NCBI RefSeq assembly: GCF_900169145.1
Contig: NZ_FXZD01000011.1
Span: 1-64,000 of the forward strand
Length of the DNA stretch: 64,000 nucleotides
Origin: Brevibacterium antiquum CNRZ 918
Lineage (GTDB): Bacteria > Actinomycetota > Actinomycetes > Actinomycetales > Brevibacteriaceae
Direction: 5' to 3'
In this document: one piece after another, positions 36,053 to 44,766 of the stretch
Position numbering within the stretch: the stretch's first letter is position 1
Layout: each line of letters starts with the position of its first letter
Notes under the pieces: generated by a model
Database searches by the model: none
What the model was told of the DNA's origin: nothing
The model's input: only the letters and a program-made list of their open reading frames with translations
Program-made: the position numbers and the translations under genes

Positions 36053-37243
36053 ATGTTCGAGGACACCATTCGGATCGCTGCGATCGTTCCCTGCCACAAC
36101 GAGGAGATCACGGTGGCGACGGTGGTCGGCGACCTCAAGGCGGCCGTCCCCCTGCTGGCCGTGGTCCTCCTCATCATCACCCGCTTCGTCCCGAAGACGT
36201 GGCCGCTCTGGATCCCGGCCCTGGGGCTGCTCGTGTATGCGTTCGGGCTGCGGAAGAACGCCATCTTCGCCATCGTCCCGATCGCGGTCTATATCGGATA
36301 CTTGTTGGTCAAACGGCTGCGCAGCAGTCGACGCTTCTCCACGATCGCGGGACGGTTCGGCACGCGGGTGGGCGCTCGGTTCGCCGCTCGGCAAGCGATT
36401 GCGACGGCTATGGCCTCTCTGCTCGTTCTCGTCGTCCTGGGTGCGGGCCTCAAAGCCACGGATGCGGCCATCGAATCGCAGGAGGACGTGGCGGCCACCG
36501 GTCAGATCTCGCAGATCTTCCTCGACGACGTCATGTTCTCCGTGCCCAACGGCGCTCTCCAGGCCTCGGATGCCCCGGCCGAGCTCAAGGACAAGATCAG
36601 CACAGCTCGCGACAAATGCCTGGAGAAAGGCGAGATCTGGGACGCCTACTGGAACTGCTACGGCAAGGGCGCGACTGGGGAGCCGTTCTCGCCGATGGCC
36701 CAGCAGGAGGCGCTGAAGGACCTGTGGCTGAGCGAGGTGATCACCCATCCGCTCCGCTATGCAGAGTACCGGGCGGCAGTGTTCTCCTTCTACTTCTTCA
36801 CCTCGGCCGTGGAGTACTGGCCGGCTGGTTGGCACCATGCCGCTGCACGGGTCGGCTTCGAGCAGGGCAATGACAAGGCCGACTACATCGTCAAGCCCTA
36901 TGTTGAGGACTTCGCGCTCGACACGTTCCCGATGCTCTTCAAACCGTGGTTCTGGACCCTTCTGGCAGGTGTCCTTCTGGCCTTCGGATACCGCGCGCGA
37001 CATCGCGACACGAGCGCTGCTGAACGGACGGCGACTGCGAGAACCTTCTGGCCCGAGATCACGATGCTGGCCACCTCGGCGCTGTTCTATGTGTTCGGAT
37101 ACTTACCCATCGTCCCGTCGAACCATTTCCGGTACACGTTCTGGCCAGCGCTCGCCGTCACCACCGCACTGCTGTTCGTCCTGGCAATGCGGCACACCCA
37201 GCGAGCCCCGACAGCCATGGATGTTTCGGAGCCGGGGCCCTGA
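36053..37243 (+). CDS. Chimeric protein: GT2 N-terminus joined to a polytopic membrane protein
   Basis: Residues about 1-33 ('IRIAAIVPCHNEEITVATVV', then 'GDLKAAVP') are the start of a dolichyl-phosphate-mannose-synthase-like GT2 enzyme. The nucleotide-sugar strand is there, but the DXD motif and the rest are missing. From residue 34 the chain becomes a membrane protein with TM helices near 34-75, 115-140, 305-325 and 335-390. It carries a large loop with 'EVITHPLRYAEYRAAVFSFY', a motif seen in GtrII-like or DUF membrane glycosyltransferases. The abrupt change suggests an in-frame deletion that fused two adjacent genes. It is followed 73 bases later by a GtrA gene. Activity is uncertain. Confidence 0.6.
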   Translation: MFEDTIRIAAIVPCHNEEITVATVVGDLKAAVPLLAVVLLIITRFVPKTWPLWIPALGLLVYAFGLRKNAIFAIVPIAVYIGYLLVKRLRSSRRFSTIAGRFGTRVGARFAARQAIATAMASLLVLVVLGAGLKATDAAIESQEDVAATGQISQIFLDDVMFSVPNGALQASDAPAELKDKISTARDKCLEKGEIWDAYWNCYGKGATGEPFSPMAQQEALKDLWLSEVITHPLRYAEYRAAVFSFYFFTSAVEYWPAGWHHAAARVGFEQGNDKADYIVKPYVEDFALDTFPMLFKPWFWTLLAGVLLAFGYRARHRDTSAAERTATARTFWPEITMLATSALFYVFGYLPIVPSNHFRYTFWPALAVTTALLFVLAMRHTQRAPTAMDVSEPGP

Positions 37244-37316
37244 GAGACCTCGTGATCGCCGGGCACGCCGCGTTCGGGGGCATTCAGCGAGTCCGAAACC
37301 TGGCCGATTAGACTCG

Positions 37317-37838
37317 ATGCCTGTAATGGAAGAGTCATTGTCGGCCCGGTTGCGGCGCCTCGCGGCGGAAGCGTTCAAATTCCTCACTGTCGGTGGTCTG
37401 GGATACATCGTCGACGTGGGGCTTTCCAACGTCCTCGCCTACGGCTTGGGCTCGATCCCTCCGCTGCTCGAGGGCAGTCCGATCAAAGCCAAGATCGTCT
37501 CCACCATCATCGCCATGGTCGTTGTGTGGATCGGCAATAAGCTCTGGACCTACGGGGATCGGACGACCGGCTCGAATCTGCGCGGCATCTCGCTCTTCAT
37601 CGCCGTCAACATGGCCGGAATGATCATCACCGTCATCCCGCTGGGTGTGACCTGGTACCTGCTCGACATGCGTGACCAGCTGACCTACAACATCTCGACG
37701 AACATCATCGGCGTCGGACTGGCGATGTTCTTCCGCTTCTACGCCTACCGGACGTGGGTATTCAAGGAAGCATCACCGGCCGCCGAGGTCGTTGTCGAGA
37801 TGGACGAGCCCCGCAGGGTTCCCGACGACCGGAACTGA
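37317..37838 (+). CDS. GtrA-family membrane protein
   Basis: A 173-residue protein with four TM helices and the GtrA hallmark 'FKFLTVGGLGYIVDVGLSNV' (about 22-41), plus 'NKLWTYGDR' and 'FRFYAYRTWVF'. GtrA proteins are thought to flip polyprenyl-phosphate-linked sugars, working with a GT2 enzyme and a membrane transferase. Those partners appear fused and broken in the gene just upstream. A TAGACT at 37309-37314 might drive it, in which case ATG 37326 would be the start. It is convergent with the gene at 37866. Confidence 0.8.
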   Translation: MPVMEESLSARLRRLAAEAFKFLTVGGLGYIVDVGLSNVLAYGLGSIPPLLEGSPIKAKIVSTIIAMVVVWIGNKLWTYGDRTTGSNLRGISLFIAVNMAGMIITVIPLGVTWYLLDMRDQLTYNISTNIIGVGLAMFFRFYAYRTWVFKEASPAAEVVVEMDEPRRVPDDRN

Positions 37839-37843
37839 AAAAG

Positions 37844-37862
37844 GCAGCCGGCGGGCCAGCCT
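37844..37862 (-). terminator. GC-rich inverted repeat between convergent genes
   Basis: A GC-rich stretch downstream of the minus-strand gene is followed on that strand by five T residues (37839-37843 region). It could form a short hairpin terminator. Pairing is imperfect. Confidence 0.35.
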
Positions 37863-37865
37863 CAT

Positions 37866-39128
37866 TTACCTCGCGTAGCGCAGTTTTCGGTAGGCGCGAA
37901 CGACCGGAGCCGGGGCCATGGTGCGCAGCTCGGCGCGGATGAGCAGACGCTTCTGCTTCCACACGGCGCTGCGCCGGTTCGGCAGCTGACCTGCCCTGGC
38001 ACGTGTGGCCAGGAGCTCCAGATGGTGACGAAGTCTGCCGTCGTCGGAGTGGAAGTAATTCTCGGCCAGCCACGCCGAGGTGGGAAATCCGATGGTCCCG
38101 GCCGTCACCTCGGCGAGGCTGCCGGTGGCACCGGAATCGGCGAAGGCCTCATTGAGCAGGTTCCTGTCGAAGCCGAAGTCCGAGATCAGCAGGGTGGGGA
38201 TGCCGCGGTCGAAGGCCTCCAACGCCGCCGTCGATGACACAGTCACCAGCGCGGCACCGGGCACGAGGAAGTCGTCCAGTGGACCATAGCCGAGCTCGAT
38301 ACGCTCAGTACCAGGAACACCCAGATCACGCAGGCCTTTGCGGATATCGACGTACGAGTGCTGTTCGTGATGCGTTTCGTGCTCACCGGGCCGCGAACGC
38401 ATCTTGATGACCGCGTTCGAGTCTGCGTGACGTGAGGCGAACTCGGCGAGCGCGGCCACGATTGCTTCTCGATCACCGAGCGCCTCGGGCACCTTGGCCT
38501 GCGGAGCGAACACAAGTGTTCGGGGGACTTCGGTCTGCATAGGCTTGGATGCTTCACCAGCGTCGGGCTGGGATGCACTCGCAGGAGTGACAAGCTGGGG
38601 GATCCACGTCGAGCGCAGCATGGGCAGGCGGGTCAGGTAGATCTCACAGGGCACCTGCGTGAGTGCACTGACCTCGGTGTACTGGGCCACCTCGGCGAAG
38701 GAATGGGTGATGAACGCATCCATCAGGCGGCGATAGTTCATGCCCTTCTTGCTGGCGGGCAGCCCCATTCCGGGTAGGCCGGAGACCAGGGCTGGGCGGT
38801 GATCGAGCAGGTGCGCGGTGAGGAAGAGCTGGGCGACGATCGGCCCGGTGGCGGCCCCGAGCACAATGTCGGCGTGATGGTCGGTGATGATGTGGGCCAG
38901 GTCGGTGCGGGTGACAACGGGGATGGTGCGGCCGGCCCAGGCGGTGCCGGCGATAGCGTGGGTGATCTGCTCTGCGGTGGGCAGAATCGGGCTGTCGATG
39001 AGGTAGACGTGGGCTTCGACGCCGGGCAGGGAACTCAGCAGCTGGGTCGCCCATTTGAGGTAGGACTCGGAGTCGGAGACGGAGACGATCCGGATCGGCT
39101 CGACCGAATGTGCATCAGGTATCGACAT
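37866..39128 (-). CDS. Putative glycosyltransferase (DUF6716-like), function unknown
   Basis: A 420-residue protein with a GT-B-like layout: an N-terminal Rossmann-type half ('IRIVSVSDSESYLKWATQLL') and a C-terminal half with 'VIKMRSRPGEHETHHEQHSY', 'LVTVSSTAALEAFDRGIPTL' and 'LISDFGFDRNLLNEAF'. The Ser/Thr-rich 'VSSTAALEA' loop is like nucleotide-phosphate binding sites in capsule and CDP-glycerol-type transferases. It overlaps the next gene start by 14 bases and is the last in a run of four glycosyltransferase-type genes. It likely acts on the same polymer as its neighbours. I recall this family as DUF6716 but cannot verify it. Confidence 0.6.
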   Translation of the reverse strand: MSIPDAHSVEPIRIVSVSDSESYLKWATQLLSSLPGVEAHVYLIDSPILPTAEQITHAIAGTAWAGRTIPVVTRTDLAHIITDHHADIVLGAATGPIVAQLFLTAHLLDHRPALVSGLPGMGLPASKKGMNYRRLMDAFITHSFAEVAQYTEVSALTQVPCEIYLTRLPMLRSTWIPQLVTPASASQPDAGEASKPMQTEVPRTLVFAPQAKVPEALGDREAIVAALAEFASRHADSNAVIKMRSRPGEHETHHEQHSYVDIRKGLRDLGVPGTERIELGYGPLDDFLVPGAALVTVSSTAALEAFDRGIPTLLISDFGFDRNLLNEAFADSGATGSLAEVTAGTIGFPTSAWLAENYFHSDDGRLRHHLELLATRARAGQLPNRRSAVWKQKRLLIRAELRTMAPAPVVRAYRKLRYAR

Positions 39129-40113
39129 CTGCCTTGACCGATTGGGTATTGAGGGACTTACGCAGACTATCGGCTGAGGCGCCGGTCCACCATTCGGCCG
39201 GAATCTTGGTGACGGCGATCGTCACGTCCGGGTTCAGTGTTGCCAAGGAGATCGCCGCGGTGCTGGGCAGGCTGCGGATGGTGGAATTCGGCGGCAGATT
39301 GACCAGGCGCAGTTCGATCGGCAGGCCGACGTGTTTGATGCGCACACGCTCGTCACGGCTGAGCTCGGCGAGGAACTCGTCGGTCTCTCGGCGGTGCGGG
39401 TAATAGGTGATCGGACCGTCGGCCATGAGTTCCTCGAGCCAGGTGCGGTAGGAGTCTGCGTGGATGAGCCCGTCGGCGACGAGGGCCGAGCCGATGACCG
39501 GGTTGTCTCTTGGGTGGCTGCCGCCGGTGGGCAGGGTCTGCAGGTGTTCGAACTTATGGCGGGTGATCTCCGCGCCTGTTTTGAGGAAGGCCTTGCGCAT
39601 GGTCTTCGACACCGGCAATGCGGTGTGCCAGCGCAGCCTCCCTGCCGGTGCCAGCCCACGCAGACGGTCTGCGACGTGTGCGGACATGACCGCACGTGAA
39701 GCCTTGAGCTTCTGCCGCGGACGCACGAGGGGTCCGCGCTTGGCCGTGAGGATCTCGATGGTCGAATAGGTGGCCAGACCGTCGTCGAGGATGACGACGT
39801 CTGGCATGCGACGCTCCAGGTAGGCCAGTGCGAGTGCCTTGTGGACCTGCCCGGAGCAGGCATCGCCGATGTAGATGCGATCGAAGTTCTGTTTGCGCAG
39901 GACTCCGGGCTTGGCCCCGACGCGTTCGAGAGAGATGTTCTTGGGCAGCCAGGCGGAGTCGAAGGCGTCGAGGAACGACGTCATGCCCTTCGCATTGGCA
40001 CGCGCCCGTATCAGCAGGTCTTCAGCAGGTTCGTGGGCTTCGAGTGCGGAGAGGAACTGCAGGGGCGACTCGACGAAGGCGATCGAGGTGAGTTGAGTCT
40101 TCTTGGCCATCAT
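39115..40113 (-). CDS. Polysialyltransferase-like/GT52-type glycosyltransferase
   Basis: A 332-residue protein. 'SIAFVESPLQFLSALEAHE' at the N-terminus, 'DRIYIGDACSGQVHKAL', 'VVILDDGLATYSTIEIL', 'ITYYPHRRE' and 'SLPSTAAISLATL' follow the order seen in bacterial sialyltransferase families (GT52 and POLYST-like, GT-B fold). The 'YYPHRRE' and late 'PSTA' motifs would contact the CMP-sugar. No signal or TM is present, so it is cytoplasmic. It overlaps both neighbours (4 bases upstream, 14 downstream), so translation is coupled. Presence beside NeuA/NeuB supports a CMP-nonulosonate donor. Confidence 0.6.
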   Translation of the reverse strand: MMAKKTQLTSIAFVESPLQFLSALEAHEPAEDLLIRARANAKGMTSFLDAFDSAWLPKNISLERVGAKPGVLRKQNFDRIYIGDACSGQVHKALALAYLERRMPDVVILDDGLATYSTIEILTAKRGPLVRPRQKLKASRAVMSAHVADRLRGLAPAGRLRWHTALPVSKTMRKAFLKTGAEITRHKFEHLQTLPTGGSHPRDNPVIGSALVADGLIHADSYRTWLEELMADGPITYYPHRRETDEFLAELSRDERVRIKHVGLPIELRLVNLPPNSTIRSLPSTAAISLATLNPDVTIAVTKIPAEWWTGASADSLRKSLNTQSVKADVDT

Positions 40114-41615
40114 TGCTTTCGGCCACCTCCAAATCGTGAGCTCAGTGTTGATTTCATCTTCGGGACGAGTTTCGGGGCGTCGATGGAGATTCCGTAGGTC
40201 TTCAGGGTGTGCTGAGCGTGCTTCGCCTGCGTGCGCAGACGTCGCTTGGCTGAGCTGAGCCCCTTGCGATGCGATGGAATCTCCAGGCGTCCGGGCAGAT
40301 CCAGCTTCGTCAGACGCTTGCGTTTGAAGTACTTCATGTCCTGACCGCCGACGGCGGATTCGAGGAACTCGCTCGCGTTGCCCCGCAAGTGGGAGGCCGT
40401 CTCGGACTGCATGCAGTAGGTGACGGCGTCGATGAGGGGTCCCAGGTCCTTCGTGCCGGTGGGCTTTGTGCGGGCGGGCTTTGTGGCGGCCTCCGCGTTC
40501 ACGGGGGTGGCCGCTGGCGGCCCAGGTGCCACCTCGGCGAGTTCGCCGGGCAGGACATATCCGCCCGTGTGCAGGGCATCGACGATGGTCAGCGGGATCC
40601 GGTTGCTGTTCTGGTACGGTGCTAGGACCTGCAGCATCATCGAGGTGCCGATCGCGGCCGTGGCGGTCCCGAACAGGGCACGAGCGGTCGCGAGCCCGGT
40701 GGAATAGCAGGACACGACGAGGCGTGGTCGGGTGGTGGCGATGACGATCTCGGCCAGCAGCGGCACATCGGCGAGCACGAATTCCAGTCCCAGTTCCAGG
40801 CTGCGCTGACGCAATGGTTCGATCGTCGTCCGCGCCGAGGTGGGGTGTGGTTTGAAGATGACAGCCGACAGTCCGCGAGCCTTGACCTCATCGATCATCT
40901 GCAGGTGCAGATCCAGCTCCTCCTCGGCAGTGATGAGGTCGATCTGGGCGAGGTACTGGCCCAGGACCATTCCAGCCTCGGGGATCGGATCGCAGAGTTC
41001 GGCCGCCGCCAACTCCGGGGCCACCTCGGCGGCCATATCCTCGATGACCGACTTCAGGTCCGCGGCCGGCAGGGTGACCCGGTCGGGGGAGTGTTCGGCT
41101 AGCTGACGTGGGGTGATGCCCGGCAGGAGGTCGGTGTAGTAGATCGCCTGCAGGCGCTGGTACTGCGGCAGGGACAGCGGATTGCGGATCGGGCCGTAGC
41201 TCATCAGCCCATCGGAGTGCACCGCAATTTTCGCGGTGGTGAAGATCTGGGTGAGCACACCGGCCGGATGACCGGGCAGGGACTCGACGATGAGATCGAT
41301 GGGCTCGTTCTCCGCGATCGCCCATTCCGAGCGCAGCGATCTCGCCATGATGGGGGCACGTTCGCCGGAGATCCCGAAGGTCTTCGGGTGGTTAGGCCAG
41401 ATGGTGGCATTCCAGTCGACGATGAGATCGAAGCAGGTCAGCAGGCTGGCCGATCCGGGCATGTCATCCGCGGCGGGAGTCAGCTCTGGAGCGAAGGAGT
41501 TGTTGGCGATGACGAGGATCCGGCGCATCTCGGTGCCACCGAGGTGTCCGGCGCGGATCAGGGCGACGATGTTCGCGAGCTGGTACTGGGTGGAGACCTG
41601 GATGATCTGGGTCAT
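40110..41615 (-). CDS. Alpha-2,8-polysialyltransferase-family protein
   Basis: A 501-residue protein with POLYST-like features: 'IIQVSTQYQLANIVALIRAG' at the N-terminus, 'IAVHSDGLMSYGPIRNP', 'VIFKPHPTSARTTIEPL' and 'LVVSCYSTGLATARALFG'. The 'KPHP' and 'S-x-x-STGL' motifs are the usual CMP-donor positions. The C-terminal 80 residues are very basic ('KYFKRKRLTKLDLPG', 'AKRRLRTQAKHAQH'), as expected for membrane association. It likely elongates a polymer of nonulosonic acid. It starts at the stop of the GT2 gene (one-base overlap) and overlaps the following gene by four bases. Confidence 0.7.
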   Translation of the reverse strand: MTQIIQVSTQYQLANIVALIRAGHLGGTEMRRILVIANNSFAPELTPAADDMPGSASLLTCFDLIVDWNATIWPNHPKTFGISGERAPIMARSLRSEWAIAENEPIDLIVESLPGHPAGVLTQIFTTAKIAVHSDGLMSYGPIRNPLSLPQYQRLQAIYYTDLLPGITPRQLAEHSPDRVTLPAADLKSVIEDMAAEVAPELAAAELCDPIPEAGMVLGQYLAQIDLITAEEELDLHLQMIDEVKARGLSAVIFKPHPTSARTTIEPLRQRSLELGLEFVLADVPLLAEIVIATTRPRLVVSCYSTGLATARALFGTATAAIGTSMMLQVLAPYQNSNRIPLTIVDALHTGGYVLPGELAEVAPGPPAATPVNAEAATKPARTKPTGTKDLGPLIDAVTYCMQSETASHLRGNASEFLESAVGGQDMKYFKRKRLTKLDLPGRLEIPSHRKGLSSAKRRLRTQAKHAQHTLKTYGISIDAPKLVPKMKSTLSSRFGGGRKQ

Positions 41616-42586
41616 CAGCGTGCCCTCCTGACGATCGACTCGATCACGGGCAGCCGGTGCTCCCCGAAGTTGTGCAGGGCAGCGTCGATGATGTCGTCAT
41701 CGACGCCCTTGAGCGTGTTCACCGCTCCCAGGTTGAGCTGCGACCTGACCTGGTGGTTCATTGAGGCGCCGCGGTTGTGGATCTGGAAGTAGAGGATGGA
41801 GAGGAAGTTGCGCACGGCCTTCTGCTCGAAGCGGCGAAACTCCGGGTTGGCCTCGAGCATGGCGAACACGGACCTGAACGCGGGGATGAAGTCGAGCTGG
41901 CGTTCGTCGAAGATCGCCGTCAACGAGGTGGCGCTGCCCTTGCGATAGCAGAGGCCAGCGGTGTCGACGACGGCGAAGCTGTCGGTCTCAAGGTGGTGGC
42001 GCCACGTCCAGGGACGATCCTCACAAGTGCGCAGTTCCGGGTTGAACTCGAGCAGGCCACGCTGAGCCATGGACCGGGAGTAGATGCCGGTCCAGCACTC
42101 GGGGAAGTCGACCATGGTCGAGGCGTCGTGGGGGAGGATGTAGTCGCGGGGGTTGAGCGCCGTGTTGTGGGTGAAGCAGGGGGCGTTGCGCAGTTTGCGG
42201 TTGAAGCCGTTGACGATGAGGTAGTTGGTCTTGACGAAGTCCACGCCCAGACCGGTGATCGAGTCCGTCAGGGACCGCAGATGGCCAGGCGCGTACCAGT
42301 CGTCACCGTCGAGGTAGGTGATCGTGTCACCGGTGGCAGCTTCCAGCGCGGTGTTGCGTGCCGTGGAGACGCCGCGCGATTCCGCGTTGTGGATGGTCAC
42401 CAGGTTGAGCCGGTCGGCGAATTCGGCAATGACTCCCGCCGTGTCATCGGTGGACCCGTCGTTGACGACGATGACTTCCAGTTCGTCACGTCCGAAGCGC
42501 TGGTTGACCAGGCTCTTCAGGCTCCCGCCGATCGTTTCCGCGGCGTTCTTCGCGGCGATGATGACACTGACGACTGGCGCTGTCAT
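41615..42586 (-). CDS. Glycosyltransferase family 2
   Basis: A 323-residue GT-A enzyme. 'VSVIIAAKNAAETIGGSLKS', 'VIVVNDGSTDDTAGVI', 'STARNTALEAATGDTITYLD' and 'DGDDWYAPGHL' give the nucleotide-sugar and metal-binding motifs (the DXD equivalent is DGDD). A helical C-terminal part follows. AAAGGA sits 6-7 bases before the ATG. First gene of the four-gene coupled run 42586 to 37866, so it may build the linkage unit or alternate sugar of the polymer. The specific sugar is not predictable. Confidence 0.85.
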   Translation of the reverse strand: MTAPVVSVIIAAKNAAETIGGSLKSLVNQRFGRDELEVIVVNDGSTDDTAGVIAEFADRLNLVTIHNAESRGVSTARNTALEAATGDTITYLDGDDWYAPGHLRSLTDSITGLGVDFVKTNYLIVNGFNRKLRNAPCFTHNTALNPRDYILPHDASTMVDFPECWTGIYSRSMAQRGLLEFNPELRTCEDRPWTWRHHLETDSFAVVDTAGLCYRKGSATSLTAIFDERQLDFIPAFRSVFAMLEANPEFRRFEQKAVRNFLSILYFQIHNRGASMNHQVRSQLNLGAVNTLKGVDDDIIDAALHNFGEHRLPVIESIVRRAR

Positions 42587-42778
42587 TGGGTCCTTTCGCA
42601 GGGGTGCTCAGGTCTCGTGGAGCTCGTGGCGTGCGCTGGTGCGTGCACGCGTTCTCCTGGTGGGACGGGCGGTGTTGTTTGCATTCGATTGATCTTAGAA
42701 TTCCTAAGCGAACGGTGGGTTGCGCCGAGGTTGACGCCTCGGACAGGTGAAGTTCACCAAGTGTTTGCCCATCGCCCA

Positions 42779-42784
42779 TAGCCT
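42779..42784 (+). promoter_or_regulatory. -10 box of the pyruvyl-transferase-like gene (leaderless)
   Basis: TAGCCT ends 6 bases before the ATG at 42791. No good -35 is visible. The position predicts a leaderless message, as for several other genes in this window. Confidence 0.35.
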
Positions 42785-42790
42785 TGTGCA

Positions 42791-44629
42791 ATGCCGCACC
42801 TGAAGCTGTTCCACTTCGACATCCCGACCTGGGGAAACTACGGCGACAAGGCGCTGTTCCCCGTGGTCAGGGACGTCTTCCGAGTGATGGGTTCTGGTGG
42901 CTCGACCGCTTCGGCTCGGTCGGGCGGTGAGGTCGATTTCACATCGGCGGCGGCCCTGCGGCGCGAAGTGGATTTGGCCCTCGTCGAGCGGATAAATTCA
43001 TCGGCAGATGCTGTTGTCGTCGGCGGAGGCGGGCTGTTCCTGCAGGACACGAACCCGAATCGGCTGTCGGGATGGCAGTGGAAGATCTCCGCCGAAGCGC
43101 TCGCCGCCATCGAAGTCCCGCTTATCATCTATGCGCTCGGGGACAACCGGTTCCCCGGCCAGCCCGAGTTCGACGAGCTGATGCACACCCATGTCAGCCA
43201 GGTCCTCGACCAGTCTGTGTTCTTCGGCCTGCGCAACACCGGCAGCATTGAGACGATGACGTCATTCCTCGGTGTCGACGGGGGAGACGTCGAGCGATCA
43301 CGAGCATCCGCGAACTCGCAGGCGGCGCCGCCTCTGCAGTCGCAGCCGGGGACGATCTCGCGGTCAGGACCAATCCGATTCCAGCCGTGCCCGACGACCA
43401 TCGCGGGCCTGCTCTACGAGCCCTTGATCGGCCGTCGCCCCGATCCGAGTCAGAAGGTCCTGGCGATCCAGATGCTCGTTCACCCACGTCAGCAGGCCGC
43501 CGGCTTTGACGCCGAGGTGATTCACCGGGCAACGATCGATGCCGCCCGAATGCTCTTGGCTGGCGGATGGACTATCCTCAGCGTTCCCTTCCACCCCGAT
43601 GGCGCCGAGGTGTCGCGGCAGTTGGTCGCTGAGGTGCCCGAGGTCAAAGAGATCGGGTTGTATGGCTCCGACATCGGGTTCTTCGCCGGTCTCGATCTGT
43701 TCGTCTCCATTCCCTATGTGCTGGGTGGTCGCGGGCATGCGCAGATGATCCCCTTCGGCGTCGGCTCGATTCCGATCTCCCTGGATCTGCACGCCAAGCT
43801 GGGCTACTTCGCCGAGGACATCGGACATCCCGAATTCATCGTGCCTGTTGGGCCTGAGGGTATGGCGGCGGACAATACGGGCGACGGTCCTGGCATCACC
43901 GCGGATGTGGTTCAGCGAGCCCACGCTCTTGCCCAGCGGATCGTCGACACGATCGAGCAGGCCTATGCGCGCGGAAATGACCTGCAGGACGACCTCGCAG
44001 CTACCTGGCAGAAACTTTTCGACATCACGGCGGACAACCACGCCGACATACGCGATGCGCTGCGGCCTTCGTCGGGCACGGGGAATTCCGGTGCGGGCAC
44101 TGAGCGGTTGGTTGCAGTCGTCCGGAGGCTCCCAGCAGAAGTTGTTCCCCGAGCCGACCTAGTTCCTCAAACCGACCTAGTTCCTCGAACCCAGGCCGAT
44201 ATCCGAGCCGAGGAATTCCACCTCGCGGCAGTGTCCGAGGCCGAGGAATTCAGCGCCGCTCACATGCGAGATCGCACGAAGCTGCGCCGTGAGCACAAGC
44301 AGCAACTCGAGAGCGCCAACGCACAGCGCAAGGACCGCGAAGCGGAACGGGAGAGCCTCCGTGCGGAGTTGAAGCAGAAGGAGACTCAGCTCGAGTGGCA
44401 GTCCGCAGAGCTTGACGTGCAGACCACGGAACTCGACGCTCAGACTGCGGAGAAGAATCGGCACGCCGTCGATGCCGCCGGCCTGCGGAAGCAGCTCGAC
44501 GAATCCGATGCCCAGCTCAGGTCGGTCAACGACCGTACAGCCACCGCCGAAGCGAAGGTCCTATTCGACAAGACGGCGCATGGGCTGGCGTGGAGGGTAC
44601 GGAGGATCAAGCGCAAACTCGGGCGCTGA
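42791..44629 (+). CDS. Polysaccharide pyruvyl transferase-like protein with coiled-coil tail
   Basis: A 612-residue protein. Residues 1-400 look like the pyruvyl-transferase (PS_pyruv_trans, CsaB-like) fold: 'FHFDIPTWGNYGDKALFPVV' near the start, 'VVVGGGGLFLQDTNPN', 'IYALGDNRFPG' and 'LFVSIPYVLGGRGHAQMIPF' with its His. Family members add ketal pyruvate from PEP to wall glycans. A Pro/Thr spacer ('PRADLVPQTDLVPRTQ') is followed at about 480-600 by a Gln/Glu/Arg/Lys-rich coiled coil, then a basic end 'RRIKRKLGR'. The coiled coil is an unusual addition and may oligomerise or tether the enzyme. It is divergent from the GT2 run. Confidence 0.7.
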   Translation: MPHLKLFHFDIPTWGNYGDKALFPVVRDVFRVMGSGGSTASARSGGEVDFTSAAALRREVDLALVERINSSADAVVVGGGGLFLQDTNPNRLSGWQWKISAEALAAIEVPLIIYALGDNRFPGQPEFDELMHTHVSQVLDQSVFFGLRNTGSIETMTSFLGVDGGDVERSRASANSQAAPPLQSQPGTISRSGPIRFQPCPTTIAGLLYEPLIGRRPDPSQKVLAIQMLVHPRQQAAGFDAEVIHRATIDAARMLLAGGWTILSVPFHPDGAEVSRQLVAEVPEVKEIGLYGSDIGFFAGLDLFVSIPYVLGGRGHAQMIPFGVGSIPISLDLHAKLGYFAEDIGHPEFIVPVGPEGMAADNTGDGPGITADVVQRAHALAQRIVDTIEQAYARGNDLQDDLAATWQKLFDITADNHADIRDALRPSSGTGNSGAGTERLVAVVRRLPAEVVPRADLVPQTDLVPRTQADIRAEEFHLAAVSEAEEFSAAHMRDRTKLRREHKQQLESANAQRKDREAERESLRAELKQKETQLEWQSAELDVQTTELDAQTAEKNRHAVDAAGLRKQLDESDAQLRSVNDRTATAEAKVLFDKTAHGLAWRVRRIKRKLGR

Positions 44630-44650
44630 CCTACGGCACGATCATCTCGG

Positions 44651-44757
44651 AACGGCCCCACCACCTCGGCGAGGGAACACGGCAACGGCCCCACCACCTC
44701 GGCGAGGTGATGGGACCGTTGTCAGACGATCAGGCCAGAACACGATCAGGCCAGACC
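44651..44757. repeat. Two tandem direct-repeat pairs in an intergenic region
   Basis: The 24-base unit 'AACGGCCCCACCACCTCGGC' plus GAGG occurs at 44651 and again 33 bases later (44684). Its core CACCTCGGCGAGGTG is palindromic in the second copy. It is followed by two copies of 'ACGATCAGGCCAGA' (from about 44726 and 44741). The pairs fill most of the 137 bases between the convergent genes at 44629 and 44767. They may act as a bidirectional terminator. Confidence 0.7.
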
Positions 44758-44766
44758 AAGAGCGGG

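Noticed and set aside
35909-37003. 364-codon minus-strand frame
   Set aside because: Opposite the chimeric GT2/membrane gene; Arg/Asp/Glu/His-rich shadow without motifs.
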